In this document: positions 45,801 to 48,214 of the stretch, one piece after another | Position numbering within the stretch: position 1 is the stretch's first letter | Layout of the letters: each line of letters opens with the position of its first letter | From: Branchipolynoe longqiensis | Taxonomy: Eukaryota > Annelida > Polychaeta > Phyllodocida > Polynoidae | Direction: 5' to 3' | NCBI GenBank assembly: GCA_030323885.1 | Contig: CM059186.1 | Span: 151,998,407-152,062,406 of the forward strand | DNA: 64,000 bases | Notes under the pieces: model-generated | Seen by the model: the letters and a program-made list of their open reading frames with translations, nothing else | Databases searched by the model: none | What the model was told of the DNA's origin: nothing | Translations under genes and position numbers: made by a program

Positions 45801-46576
45801 GCAGGCCTCAATAAGCCGGCAGTGGGTGAGTATGACGAGGGAGGAGCAGACCTGGCCCATGAGGCTGAACCGGCTGAGGGGGATGCCGATAGCCTTGGGG
45901 TCGACATCGGTTCGAGGCCAGCTTCTGAACCAGCATCGATGAAGCGTGACCGCTCAATGTCACCCCTGAGGGAGACATTGGGGAGCCTCTCATCGACTCC
46001 AACGAACTCTTCGCTGACCTCACCGATCCGCACAGGGCGTGGGTCCGTCCCACATATCAGGGGCCAGGCGGAGGCTTCCAAGCACAGCCCTCCCTCTTCA
46101 GGCAGTGCCTCCCCGCTACATGGCAGCCCGCGCCTCTCGCAGCGACACCTGCGCAGGAGTGACGAAGGGCCACTGATGGGACCACGTGATCTTCAGGTGG
46201 TCTTCAGTGGCGACCTGAGTGACAAGAAGGAGGATGCTGAGGGCCTGCCACCACTTCCCCTCGAGGGGCCTCCGATGTCCATCCCGAAGTCCAAGTCCAT
46301 GCCCGAGGTTGGAGGCACCGACAATAAGGCCTTGGAGGAACTGTGCCAGTCTGTGACGGCAAAACTTGATGCACTGGCAAATAAGCCGCTTCCTGGGCGA
46401 TCACCGAAAGCACTCGCACAGATGACGGACCGGCCGGACACCTGGAGGAAGGGTTCGGCAGGTCTTGTCGCTTTGGATGGGGAGGGAGACGGTGCGGACA
46501 TTAAGCGGCCAGACAAGAGCCGCACGATGCCCCCCACGTCGCTGACCACCTCCCTACCGCAGAGTAGCACCCCCAG
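8414..46576 (+). CDS. MAPKBP1/WDR62: MAPKBP1/WDR62-family WD40 scaffold protein, 18 exons, partial at both ends
   Basis: Exons: 8414-8528, 9495-9783, 10561-10679, 11654-11905, 12613-12723, 13771-13972, 14845-15001, 15495-15574, 16235-16357, 18514-18716, 19411-19457, 23783-23889, 25232-25392, 28626-28671, 36463-36609, 37964-38039, 38867-39046 and 44710-46576. All internal borders are AG/GT and I checked phase at each join; total 4,282 nt, about 1,427 codons, no stop. The WD40 part aligns closely, from memory of the family, with the second propeller of human MAPKBP1 and WDR62 (for example [41 protein letters not shown]). MAPKBP1 and WDR62 bind JNK kinases, and WDR62 also acts at spindle poles. 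KHLISVS and HSYQ.PT.SS.AK look more like MAPKBP1 than WDR62. Family members are about 1,500 residues. This one would be longer, because roughly the first 350 residues and the last coiled-coil segment are outside what I can assign. Confidence 0.95.
8607..8876 (+). mobile_element. SINE, same tRNA-derived family, head missing
   Basis: It begins at the AGTCAAACCAATGACTTA block and ends CTAGGACGTAAAACC. The tRNA boxes are absent or scrambled. It lies in the intron after exon 1. Confidence 0.8.
8910..9164. mobile_element. MITE with GAGCCTGTCTCAAAAGGTG termini, copy 1
   Basis: TIRs GAGACTGTCTCAAAAGGTGC and GCACCTTTTGAGACAGGCTC are flanked by ATAT on both sides. The internal sequence is shared with 27995-28237. 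Superfamily not identified. In the intron between exons 1 and 2. Confidence 0.82.
9265..9352 (-). mobile_element. tRNA-like sequence, probable SINE head
   Basis: The reverse strand carries a box A-like TAGTGTAATGGTTAGCA and box B-like GCTTCGAATCC about 45 bp apart, with GGGAGCCCAGG at the 5' end. It does not fold as a complete tRNA, and it differs from the common SINE head in this window. Likely another tRNA-derived SINE or tRNA pseudogene. Confidence 0.5.
9495..9783 (+). CDS. MAPKBP1/WDR62: MAPKBP1/WDR62 exon 2: two WD40 blades
   Basis: Acceptor is CCGCTGCAG and donor is CACCAG|gtgggt; it enters in phase 2 and leaves in phase 0. The product includes [46 protein letters not shown] and [13 protein letters not shown], i.e. 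two complete blades. These strings are diagnostic for MAPKBP1/WDR62 rather than generic WD40. The exon has high GC3 and no frameshift. The long antisense open frame over the same bases (9366-9857) is a composition shadow. Confidence 0.95.
9826..10003. mobile_element. pogo/Tigger-like MITE, copy A
   Basis: TIR TACAGTAAAACCTCTCTAAA at the left and a degenerate TTAGAGATGTTTTACTGTG at the right, with internal CCCAAATAAAGCGATCG. TA duplication and CAGT termini are typical of the Tc1/mariner-pogo group. No transposase inside. In the intron after exon 2. Confidence 0.8.
10561..10679 (+). CDS. MAPKBP1/WDR62: MAPKBP1/WDR62 exon 3: WD40 blade
   Basis: Acceptor is GTCGCAG and donor is GTCAG|gtcagt, phase 0 to 2. 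It encodes [20 protein letters not shown], then [19 protein letters not shown]. The family-typical TTLYDMDID and ACQDRNVR mark another blade. The downstream intron opens directly into a CA-rich low-complexity tract. Confidence 0.93.
10682..11118 (+). repeat. CA/CTCA-rich low-complexity tract in the intron after exon 3
   Basis: (CACA)n with CTCA and CACT interruptions. The string AGGTCAG, identical to the exon 3 donor, recurs at about 10771 and 11086. Three overlapping open frames are artefacts. Confidence 0.85.
11146..11283 (+). mobile_element. SINE 3' fragment, diverged
   Basis: GGGATATCGGGTCATG, GTGCACTATC, TGATATGACCTGAGATG and a final TAAGACC match the SINE 3' half with many substitutions. 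Confidence 0.65.
11384..11509 (+). mobile_element. LINE 3' end fragment (reverse transcriptase ORF C-terminus)
   Basis: A frame reads [41 protein letters not shown] and stop. The W-T-G-L....A/S...R..DKWR.I pattern is typical of the very end of non-LTR retrotransposon ORF2 proteins. A second copy is at 23053-23252. Everything upstream of the tail is missing (5' truncation). Confidence 0.7.
11654..11905 (+). CDS. MAPKBP1/WDR62: MAPKBP1/WDR62 exon 4: WD40 blades
   Basis: Acceptor is CTTCTACAG and donor is GACGG|gtaggt, phase 2 to 2. It encodes [20 protein letters not shown], a blade with [20 protein letters not shown] and a second with [20 protein letters not shown] and SVSADG. The GKQKK..KG.QGDDG.L.KV pattern and [10 protein letters not shown] are family signatures. 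Confidence 0.95.
12420..12605 (+). repeat. ~35-bp degenerate tandem repeat before exon 5
   Basis: GTGATGTTGTGGTGTGTTGT GTAACACCAT units, about five, ending 7 bp before the exon 5 acceptor. Confidence 0.8.
12613..12723 (+). CDS. MAPKBP1/WDR62: MAPKBP1/WDR62 exon 5: last blade and exit from the propeller
   Basis: Acceptor is TCGTCTAG and donor is CCCCG|gtaagt, phase 2 to 2. [15 protein letters not shown] finishes the last WD40 blade (F-I/V-W-R-L), then [19 protein letters not shown] begins the unstructured linker. A short tandem repeat (12420-12605) lies directly upstream. Confidence 0.92.
13080..13470 (+). mobile_element. R1-family MITE
   Basis: AAGCTGCATAGTCTGATGAA to CATCGGACTGTACAACTTTA, with an (AAT)n insertion near 13208-13235. 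Confidence 0.82.
13771..13972 (+). CDS. MAPKBP1/WDR62: MAPKBP1/WDR62 exon 6: linker with LPAWAKR motif
   Basis: Acceptor is CACCTGTAG and donor is CGCACG|gtgagc, phase 2 to 0. It encodes [20 protein letters not shown], a charged Ser-rich stretch, and ends with [11 protein letters not shown]. LPxWAKR is conserved in vertebrate WDR62, which confirms the frame after the propeller. The tandem repeats of the 69-bp family start just beyond the donor. Confidence 0.92.
14009..14844 (+). repeat. 69-bp minisatellite ending in the exon 7 acceptor
   Basis: TATGGTCTTTGTTTATTTGT ATAAATTGTGTGTTGATTCC TGTGTCATCATCATTGCCCG TCCCTGCAT units (starts at 14639 and 14708 are 69 apart), with a foreign insert at 14240-14575. 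The last unit ends CCGTCCCTGCAG, which is the splice acceptor of exon 7. Confidence 0.92.
14240..14575. mobile_element. dispersed element (CTTGAAAAGTCTTAAA type) inside the 69-bp array
   Basis: CAGGGTTCCCAGGGATACTT then AT-rich sequence with AAAAGTCTTAAAT repeats. Similar CTTGAAAAG-rich pieces are at 15745-15995 and 24155-24225. Possibly one hAT-like MITE family (inference). Confidence 0.5.
14845..15001 (+). CDS. MAPKBP1/WDR62: MAPKBP1/WDR62 exon 7: RGRWAQR motif
   Basis: Acceptor is CCGTCCCTGCAG and donor is GCTATGG|gtcagt, phase 0 to 1. It encodes [19 protein letters not shown], then [20 protein letters not shown] and [16 protein letters not shown][AV]xR followed by [IL]..[IM]LD is shared with WDR62 and MAPKBP1. 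The acceptor itself lies in the last unit of a 69-bp minisatellite. The donor GTCAGT was chosen because phase 1 joins exon 8 to give D-RRRYTVEQ. Confidence 0.9.
15495..15574 (+). CDS. MAPKBP1/WDR62: MAPKBP1/WDR62 exon 8: basic and helical linker
   Basis: Acceptor is GTGCTTCAG and donor is GACAAG|gtgcgc, phase 1 to 0. It encodes [20 protein letters not shown] then DNIKPDK. It is charged and probably helical. I recognise no catalytic motif. Confidence 0.88.
15745..15995. mobile_element. dispersed element, CCTTGAAAAG-rich
   Basis: Begins GGGTCTGTATGGGACCTGGA and contains eight GCCTTGAA/CTTGAAAAG words in both orientations. Confidence 0.5.
16235..16357 (+). CDS. MAPKBP1/WDR62: MAPKBP1/WDR62 exon 9: acidic linker
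   Basis: Acceptor is TTCGCCAG and donor is CGCAAG|gtactc, phase 0 to 0, so it could be skipped without a frameshift. It encodes [20 protein letters not shown], then [20 protein letters not shown] and K. The poly-Asp run is coded by alternating GAC/GAT, so it is less prone to slippage than a pure repeat. Confidence 0.88.
16760..16984. mobile_element. pogo-like MITE, second subfamily
   Basis: TACAGTACAACCCTGTTAAA to GGTTTAATGGGGTTTTACTG, with internal inverted repeats on GGTTAATCCAAA. Lies just before the 50-bp minisatellite. Confidence 0.78.
16990..18500 (+). repeat. 50/46-bp minisatellite resembling the exon 10 acceptor
   Basis: About 30 units of AGATAGACTCTGTGAACAGG TTGTTATACACGATAGTCCC ACACTACCCC (50 bp; shorter 46-bp form lacks CTGT). 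Longer blocks of about 345 and 389 bp are themselves duplicated. The exon 10 border CCACCCCAG|ATGGACTCTGTGAA continues the array. Confidence 0.94.
18514..18716 (+). CDS. MAPKBP1/WDR62: MAPKBP1/WDR62 exon 10: acidic segment with VIYFLPGED
   Basis: Acceptor is ACCACCCCAG and donor is ATCGCAAG|gttagc, phase 0 to 2. It encodes [32 protein letters not shown], an Asp/Glu run, [12 protein letters not shown] and SESSDTIA. Both ends resemble repeats in the adjacent introns: its first 14 bases match the upstream 50-bp minisatellite, and its last 19 bases recur about 100 bp past the donor. Confidence 0.9.
18690..18900 (+). repeat. tandem duplication across the exon 10 donor
   Basis: TCCTCAGATACTATCGCAAG|gttagc at the true donor recurs as TCCTCAGACACTATCACAAG gttagc about 102 bp later, with the following intron sequence (GCATGC..GTCA.CTCTGAAACTAT) copied too. 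Confidence 0.92.
19411..19457 (+). CDS. MAPKBP1/WDR62: MAPKBP1/WDR62 exon 11: 47-nt small exon
   Basis: Acceptor is TTGCACTTTCAG with a good pyrimidine tract, and donor is GATGCCG|gtaagt (strong). Phase 2 to 1. It encodes [16 protein letters not shown]. Both joins keep the frame, which is the main support because the exon is short. Confidence 0.82.
19595..19975 (+). mobile_element. SINE copy interrupted by a short tandem repeat
   Basis: The tRNA-like head (box B GGTTCGAACCC at about 19645) is separated from the SINE body (AGGGCAAGGAATGGTT, CTAGAACATAAAAC) by a run of CTTTTATTTGTAACAA-type units. The array has expanded inside the element. Confidence 0.7.
19675..19865 (+). repeat. ~18-20 bp tandem repeat (ACTTTTATTTGTAACA)
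   Basis: About ten imperfect units of the AAACTTTTATTTGTAACA type, located inside the SINE at 19595-19975. Confidence 0.85.
20302..20482. mobile_element. pogo-like MITE, third subfamily
   Basis: TACAGTGAACCCCCGATTTA to GAGATTTCACTGTA. CAGTGAACC termini and TA ends. Confidence 0.7.
20938..21102. mobile_element. pogo-like MITE, copy B
   Basis: CCGACCGTGGGACCGACTTT to GAGAGGTTTTACTGTA; left terminus lost. Confidence 0.75.
21330..21690 (+). repeat. GT/ATGT-rich 82-90 bp tandem repeat
   Basis: GTGTGGCAGTATTGTGT recurs at about 21334, 21423, 21506 and 21588, within GTATGTATATG runs ending in (GT)n. Cys/Val-rich and Thr/His-rich frames are artefacts. Confidence 0.88.
21881..22541 (+). repeat. ~417-bp segmental tandem duplication
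   Basis: GCATTGGATG..GAATTCTCTG, CTCTATTGAAGTCTAG, TTTAACTGGCCCGACAAGAT and CTGATTGAGAGAGAGAA occur at 21881-22127 and again at 22298-22541. Diverged by small indels. Confidence 0.88.
22545..23050. other. no gene seen
   Basis: Unique sequence with a short GATACCGTA/GATACAGTA repeat at 22738-22772 and nothing I can name. Confidence 0.55.
23053..23252 (+). mobile_element. LINE 3' end fragment, second copy
   Basis: The frame reads [19 protein letters not shown] then [14 protein letters not shown], the classic GKxxGxRxRGRPRxxW tail of LINE ORF2. A 10-base deletion relative to the copy at 11384 puts the end (TIASNP part) out of frame. 5'-truncated and dead. Confidence 0.75.
23540..23757 (+). mobile_element. 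SINE 3' half
   Basis: GGTGCTGGCAGCCTGG to TTGCCAGGACGTAAACC, with an internal ~55-bp insertion around 23625-23690. Directly upstream of exon 12. Confidence 0.75.
23783..23889 (+). CDS. MAPKBP1/WDR62: MAPKBP1/WDR62 exon 12: Pro/Thr linker into conserved block
   Basis: Acceptor is TTTCTCTTGCAG and donor is GAGCGG|gtaggt, phase 1 to 0. It encodes [20 protein letters not shown], then [16 protein letters not shown]. It leads into the helical block of exon 13, as in vertebrate family members, where a T/P-rich stretch precedes EKFLRxHFETL. Confidence 0.9.
24228..25140 (+). mobile_element. R1-family MITE carrying two later insertions
   Basis: R1 begins at AAAGCATGATATTTTCTAAA. It is interrupted at 24301-24745 by about 445 bp of unrelated DNA flanked by direct copies of CAACTTCGAT, and again by the pogo-like MITE at 24919-25100. 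Confidence 0.7.
24919..25100. mobile_element. pogo-like MITE, copy C
   Basis: TACAGTAAAACCTCTCTAAA to GGAGGTTTTACTGTA, both termini intact. It is inserted into an R1-family MITE shortly before exon 13. Confidence 0.85.
25232..25392 (+). CDS. MAPKBP1/WDR62: MAPKBP1/WDR62 exon 13: conserved C-terminal block
   Basis: Acceptor is CGTTGACAG and donor is CACCTCAG|gtgagt, phase 0 to 2. It encodes [53 protein letters not shown]. This corresponds to the vertebrate segment F(x)xHFETL...NPRLSISxxFLS, the best-conserved island outside the propellers, and supports the family call independently of WD40. Confidence 0.93.
25540..25866 (-). mobile_element. R1-family MITE
   Basis: Reverse orientation; ends TGATGCTTTCATCAAATTAT GCAGC. 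Shares the AACAGCATTGGCATGCACA-type middle. Confidence 0.72.
25875..26000 (+). repeat. 18-bp tandem repeat TTTATTATTTACTCA
   Basis: Seven near-identical TTATTATTTACTCATTTA units. Confidence 0.9.
26001..26548. other. no feature seen
   Basis: Unique AT-rich intronic sequence. Confidence 0.55.
26549..26752 (+). mobile_element. SINE 5' half with duplicated head
   Basis: GGGATGTCCGAATGAGTTG and GGGATTCAAATCTTGG are box A/B remnants. A second head-like piece (TTCGAAACTCAAACC) follows. The copy stops at TACTAGGA, where a poly-T and the next element start. Confidence 0.7.
26753..26965 (-). mobile_element. second SINE-like family (copy 1)
   Basis: It starts with poly-T and continues TATACTGCCTATCATGGATA, CACCATTAGACAGTTTGTCG, CACACCACATAGACATGG. 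The same sequence occurs at 47785-48110, there with a tRNA-like head on the minus strand, and at 40975-41118 in the opposite orientation. Confidence 0.75.
27360..27785 (+). repeat. ~255-bp tandem duplication
   Basis: GGCTCCTTGAAGAA, ATTTGAG.GTAC.GAGTC, ATTTAAGGGTA..GAATTT and CCCATTTT appear in order at 27410-27520 and at 27665-27775. Confidence 0.82.
27995..28237. mobile_element. MITE with GAGCCTGTCTCAAAAGGTG termini, copy 2
   Basis: Inverted relative to the copy at 8910. The left TIR is complete, the right is degenerate (GCTTAGCAGTCTC), again flanked by ATAT. Confidence 0.8.
28626..28671 (+). CDS. MAPKBP1/WDR62: MAPKBP1/WDR62 exon 14: 46-nt small exon
   Basis: Acceptor is TTTCCTACTTAG and donor is ACCAAC|gtaagt (strong), phase 2 to 0. 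It encodes [16 protein letters not shown]. It is too short to recognise alone. Support is the phase match on both sides and strong sites. It is bordered downstream by a ~50-bp tandem array (28690-29250). Confidence 0.78.
28690..29255 (+). repeat. ~50-bp tandem array after exon 14
   Basis: TATACTGCTGTATACATACC GCTTTGTGCGTATATTACTG CATACATATC units, three nearly identical (28911-29045), with diverged TACATACTGCT/CATACCACTG units on both sides. Confidence 0.88.
29610..30400. mobile_element. long-TIR element, older copy with insertion
   Basis: Left arm GCTGTGATCCAGCATGTCGG; right arm GGCTGTAGCTGTGAACCAGT and TTTCTGAGGGACCAGCAG. The internal CAATTTTACTGCAGTCTGTA matches the reverse of the copy at 42860. 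The 29713 element sits inside. Confidence 0.6.
29713..29960. mobile_element. TAGATAAAAGATTCACCC element, partial
   Basis: The left terminus TAGATAAAAGATTCACCCCT is intact. No matching right terminus; an ATTCACCCC string at 29949 may be a remnant. Confidence 0.5.
30401..30935. other. no gene seen
   Basis: Unique sequence, locally GC-rich at 30600-30800, with no open frame or splice pattern that fits the gene. Confidence 0.5.
30940..31335 (-). mobile_element. R1-family MITE
   Basis: ATATATTAGGTTGATTGTTC to ACGCTTTCATCACACTACGC; complete in reverse orientation. Confidence 0.75.
31870..32215 (+). mobile_element. R1-family MITE
   Basis: CATCCGATGAAAGCATAAAT to GCATTGGATTATACAATTTT. Confidence 0.78.
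32220..32895. other. no gene seen
   Basis: Unique intron sequence with (TTAA/TGATTAAT)n at 32448-32468 and poly-T stretches. Confidence 0.5.
32900..33130 (+). mobile_element. SINE, main family, diverged
   Basis: GGGCGGGATGGCT (head remnant), AACCCAATGACTTGC, TAGGATAGGATGAGGACTGG and AGTAGGGCAGCAATATAAA. The 3' end is truncated at GTGTACACC, against a fragment of the R1 MITE. Confidence 0.75.
33128..33240 (-). mobile_element. R1-family MITE fragment
   Basis: AATGCTTAATGAGCGCACCA to CTTTCATCGGCTTATGCAGC; abuts the SINE at 32900. Confidence 0.7.
33790..33877 (+). repeat. CTGT microsatellite
   Basis: (CTGT)n with CTCTGT interruptions, about 22 units. Confidence 0.95.
33900..34555 (+). repeat. 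~44-bp minisatellite
   Basis: GCAGACGACATGTCAGACAG TGAGTGTTGCAGAGTGTGTA TGTA, about 15 units of 42-46 bp. Each unit carries a donor-like CAG|tgagtg word and a TTGCAG acceptor-like word. Confidence 0.93.
34560..35160. other. no gene seen
   Basis: Unique sequence; 34560-34690 is GC-rich without an exon-like frame. Confidence 0.5.
35165..35335 (-). mobile_element. R1-family MITE fragment
   Basis: GCACCAACAAATGCTTAATA to ACTTTCACCGAATTCTGCGG. Confidence 0.65.
35490..35830 (+). repeat. ~27-bp degenerate tandem repeat
   Basis: AGAAGCTTACTATATGGTGT ATTAGC units, about 12. Confidence 0.9.
35981..36262 (+). mobile_element. SINE, main family, near full length
   Basis: Head GACGCGGTGGCCGAATCGGT with box B-like GAATTTGAATCCC; body and 3' end TTGCTAGGACATAAAAC are intact. 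It ends about 200 bp before exon 15. Confidence 0.85.
36463..36609 (+). CDS. MAPKBP1/WDR62: MAPKBP1/WDR62 exon 15: polyQ / polyP exon
   Basis: Acceptor is GTGCCCCACAG and donor is CCACGG|gtacgc, phase 0 to 0. It encodes [23 protein letters not shown], seven Gln in an uninterrupted CAG run (about 36532-36552), [19 protein letters not shown]. An internal GTCAGT at about 36526 could act as an alternative donor that removes the polyQ. The CAG run is a likely length polymorphism. Confidence 0.85.
36612..37595. other. no feature seen
   Basis: About 1 kb of AT-rich intron, no repeat family recognised. Confidence 0.55.
37598..37868 (+). mobile_element. SINE, main family, 5' truncated
   Basis: It begins in box B (GTTTGAATCCCAG) and runs through all body blocks to TTGCCAATACATAAAAC. 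It ends about 95 bp upstream of exon 16. Confidence 0.85.
37964..38039 (+). CDS. MAPKBP1/WDR62: MAPKBP1/WDR62 exon 16
   Basis: Acceptor is TCCTGTTTGCAG and donor is CAGAAAG|gtaacg, phase 0 to 1. It encodes [25 protein letters not shown]. It is charged and disordered, with no domain recognised. The phase joins exon 17 as D-FRSRRS. Confidence 0.85.
38491..38674. mobile_element. pogo-like MITE, copy D (opposite orientation)
   Basis: TACAGTAAAACCTCTCTAAC to GAGAGGTTTTACTGTGTA. The internal CGATCGTATTATTTGGGTCC is the reverse complement of copies A-C. Confidence 0.85.
38867..39046 (+). CDS. MAPKBP1/WDR62: MAPKBP1/WDR62 exon 17: basic Arg/Ser/Thr-rich segment
   Basis: Acceptor is CCTATTTAG and donor is AGATATG|gtaacc, phase 1 to 1. 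It encodes [60 protein letters not shown]. Repeated R-x-x-S/T-P sites suggest a phosphoregulated basic tail, comparable to the SRS motifs in vertebrate members (inference). Its 3' part plus donor recurs twice in the following intron. Confidence 0.9.
39285..39395 (+). pseudogene. decayed copy of exon 17 3' end and donor (copy 2)
   Basis: CTACCAGTCAACCATGCCGC ATCATTCATTCCCCCATTAG ATATG|gtaacc keeps the last codons (HSPIRY) and the donor. The 5' half of the exon is not preserved. Confidence 0.85.
39510..39700 (+). pseudogene. decayed copy of exon 17 3' half and donor (copy 3)
   Basis: ATGTTCGGTCAGATAAACTC and AAGCCAAATCTCCCG correspond to the exon's MSGRLTP..AKPNLP stretch; then CCACGCCACACCGCAGCCAT reads [12 protein letters not shown] in the exon's frame. 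The two parts are in different frames, so at least one net indel occurred. Donor and ~75 bp of intron (GATACTGGTGTTGAGCCACC) are copied too. Confidence 0.88.
39897..40583. mobile_element. 687-bp TIR element, unclassified
   Basis: Ends AGGGGAGGCACGGGTGAT and ATCACCCGTGTCTCCCCT are inverted repeats. The interior is AT-rich with GCTCTATCTT/AAAGATAGAGC inverted words and no coding capacity. Single copy in the window. Confidence 0.7.
40975..41118 (+). mobile_element. second SINE family, fragment
   Basis: ACCATGTCTATGTGGTGTGG to GGCAGTATAAATCTTCAACA matches the 3' part of the copies at 26753 and 47785 in the other orientation. Confidence 0.75.
41512..42156. mobile_element. CATACGC-type TTAA MITE, divergent full-length copy
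   Basis: TTAA then GGCCCTGTCACATTATGACG at left; GCGTCGTAATGTGACAGCCC at right. The interior is rich in TACGTT/AACGTA and CATACG words. About 645 bp, no transposase. TTAA target sites are used by piggyBac and Kolobok transposons. Confidence 0.82.
42361..42760. mobile_element. MITE with TATAGACCTTATTCATG termini
   Basis: TATAGACCTTATTCATGTGC at left and GCGCATGAATAAGGTATA at right, with sub-terminal GAGCGAGACTTG / CAAGCCTCG. A terminal fragment of the same family is at 7095-7140. Confidence 0.75.
42860..43263. mobile_element. long-TIR element (GGTCCCTCAG...GTCACAGCTACAG)
   Basis: Left arm GGTCCCTCAGCAAGGACTGA with GCCGGGTCACAGCTACAGCT; right arm AAGCTGTAGCTGTGACCTG with TTCCTTCCTGAGGGACCAG in reverse. 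TIRs are about 100 bp. Related, inverted copy at 29610-30400. Confidence 0.7.
43270..44705. other. no feature seen
   Basis: AT-rich unique intron leading to exon 18; a (TA)n-like stretch at 44393-44430. No repeat family recognised. Confidence 0.6.
44710..46576 (+). CDS. MAPKBP1/WDR62: MAPKBP1/WDR62 exon 18: 1,867-nt exon for the disordered C-terminal tail
   Basis: Acceptor is CTATTTCAG and donor is CCCCCAG|gtaagt, phase 1 to 2; the upstream open frame to 44643 is intron. It encodes about 622 residues rich in Ser, Pro, Lys and Glu. It begins [20 protein letters not shown] and then [14 protein letters not shown], which matches the MAPKBP1 HSYQNPT.SS.AK region. Further on are [20 protein letters not shown] (with a KRSTELTL docking-like motif at 45414-45440), many R-S-x-S/T-P sites, and near the end a predicted helix [20 protein letters not shown]. 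That helix may correspond to the family's C-terminal coiled coil. The frame is fully open, and GC is lower than in the WD40 exons. Confidence 0.92.
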
Positions 46577-46895
46577 GTAAGTTACATTGAATTCCCATTG
46601 GCTAAGCTATTGCGCAGAGCACCCCCAGTTACAGCACAAAATTGTTGGATGTGATATATAGGAATGGAGTCTTGTTGATTGAGTTGGAATGACATTGTTT
46701 TACATGATTTATGGGAATGTTTGAGCTATCGTACTAAATTGCTTTTCATGATTTGTGGAAATAAATTTTCGCTGGTTGAGTTACTGCACCAAATTATTTT
46801 ATGTGATTTATGAGAATGGATTATCATTGGTTGAGTTACTGTGCTAAATTGTTTCACGTGATTTATGAGAATGGTTGAGTTACTGCGATAGGTGG
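46560..46895 (+). repeat. ~60-70 bp degenerate repeat starting at the exon 18 donor
   Basis: CGCAGAGTAGCACCCCCAG|gtaag at the exon end is echoed 55 bp later by CGCAGAGCACCCCCAG ttac. Further diverged units (CATTGGTTGAGTTACTG, ATGTGATTTATGAGAATG) continue to about 46895. Confidence 0.75.
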
Positions 46896-47772
46896 CATTC
46901 TATAACTTATAAGTGACTTACCAAGTGAAATCCTCACTATAAGTAAGCTCCCTTTTAAAACCTTTGCTACTTTCTCAAAAATATATGATGCGTTCGTCCT
47001 TCACAACTCCCCCCCCCCCCCACCCCTCCCCCTATCGCTCCAGGATTGCATTAGTTTTGTTTCTCTTCTAGGCGGCGTCATTGTGAGTTGATTTGATATT
47101 GGATTTCGGGTCGGGTGATTTGGGGTAAATATTTATTCTGAATAAACTTGTTGCTCCTAGCTTTACTAGTTGTTGCTCCTAGTTATAGCTTGTATAAGTA
47201 TATTTATTATTAATATGTGTGGTATATTTCCCATGATCTCTTATGCTATTCAATTGTAAAGCTCTATTGTTAATAACAATGCTTTTTGTAAGACACATAC
47301 CTGCATGGAAACATTGATGTAGGAGGAACCCTGGTGCAATGCCTTTAATGCAGGTGGGATCTTGGTGAGATCCAATTAATGCAGATGGCGTCCTAGTGCG
47401 AGGCTATTAACGCAGGTGACATCACCATGAGATGCCATTAATGCAGGCGGCATGCCGGTGCAATGCTATTAATGCAGGTGCCATCATTCAGTGTAATGTC
47501 ATTAATGCAGGTGGTGTTCCAGGGCGATGCCATAAATGTACATGACGTCCTGGTGCGATACCATTAATGCAGCTGATGCCCCGTTGTGATGTCATTAATG
47601 TAAGTGGCGTCCTGGTGCGATGCCATTAATGCAGGTGGCATCCTAGTGCGATTTATTTAATGTGGGGGGCGTCCTAATGTGATGTCATTAATGCAAGTTG
47701 AAGTGGCATCCTGGTGTGATTTAATTGATGCAGATGGCATGGGGCAAGGCTATTAATGTAGTTGATGCCCAG

Positions 47773-48110
47773 TTGTGATGCTATTTTTTTTTTTTAATTG
47801 TTGAAGATGTACACTGCCTATCATGGATACGTCTGAATAGACTTGTTTTCACCATTAGACAGTTTGTCGATCTCAAACCCGAGCCTACACTTTTACCGAC
47901 ACAAGGGATTTTTAACTTCCCACACCACATAGACATGGTATGAGAGCAACCGGCCTTTGATGACGCTGTAAGTTATACACAGCAGTGGAAATCCAAATTG
48001 GCAGAGGTGGAGGGGGGGGGGGGTATCAGGAATCGAACCACCAACCTTCAGATTAGGAGTCTGACCTAGAAACAAGTCAGACATTCTAACCACTCTGCCA
48101 CAGAGAATTA
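47773..48110 (-). mobile_element. second tRNA-derived SINE family, full length
   Basis: On the minus strand it starts with a tRNA-like head: box A around AGAGTGGTTAGAATGTC and box B GGTGGTTCGATTCCTG (about 48030-48048). The body contains CCATGTCTATGTGGTGTGGG and GGCTTATCC-type blocks and ends in poly-A (poly-T at 47783-47796). It is inserted in the 31-bp minisatellite. The head is distinct from that of the main SINE family. Confidence 0.8.
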
Positions 48111-48214
48111 ATGCAGGTGGCATCCTGGTGCGATGAAATGGGGAGCCATTTCTCACGCTATACATGAGCCATTTCTCACGGTATACACTTGGTGGCAGCA
48201 CCCGTTCCCAGTCC

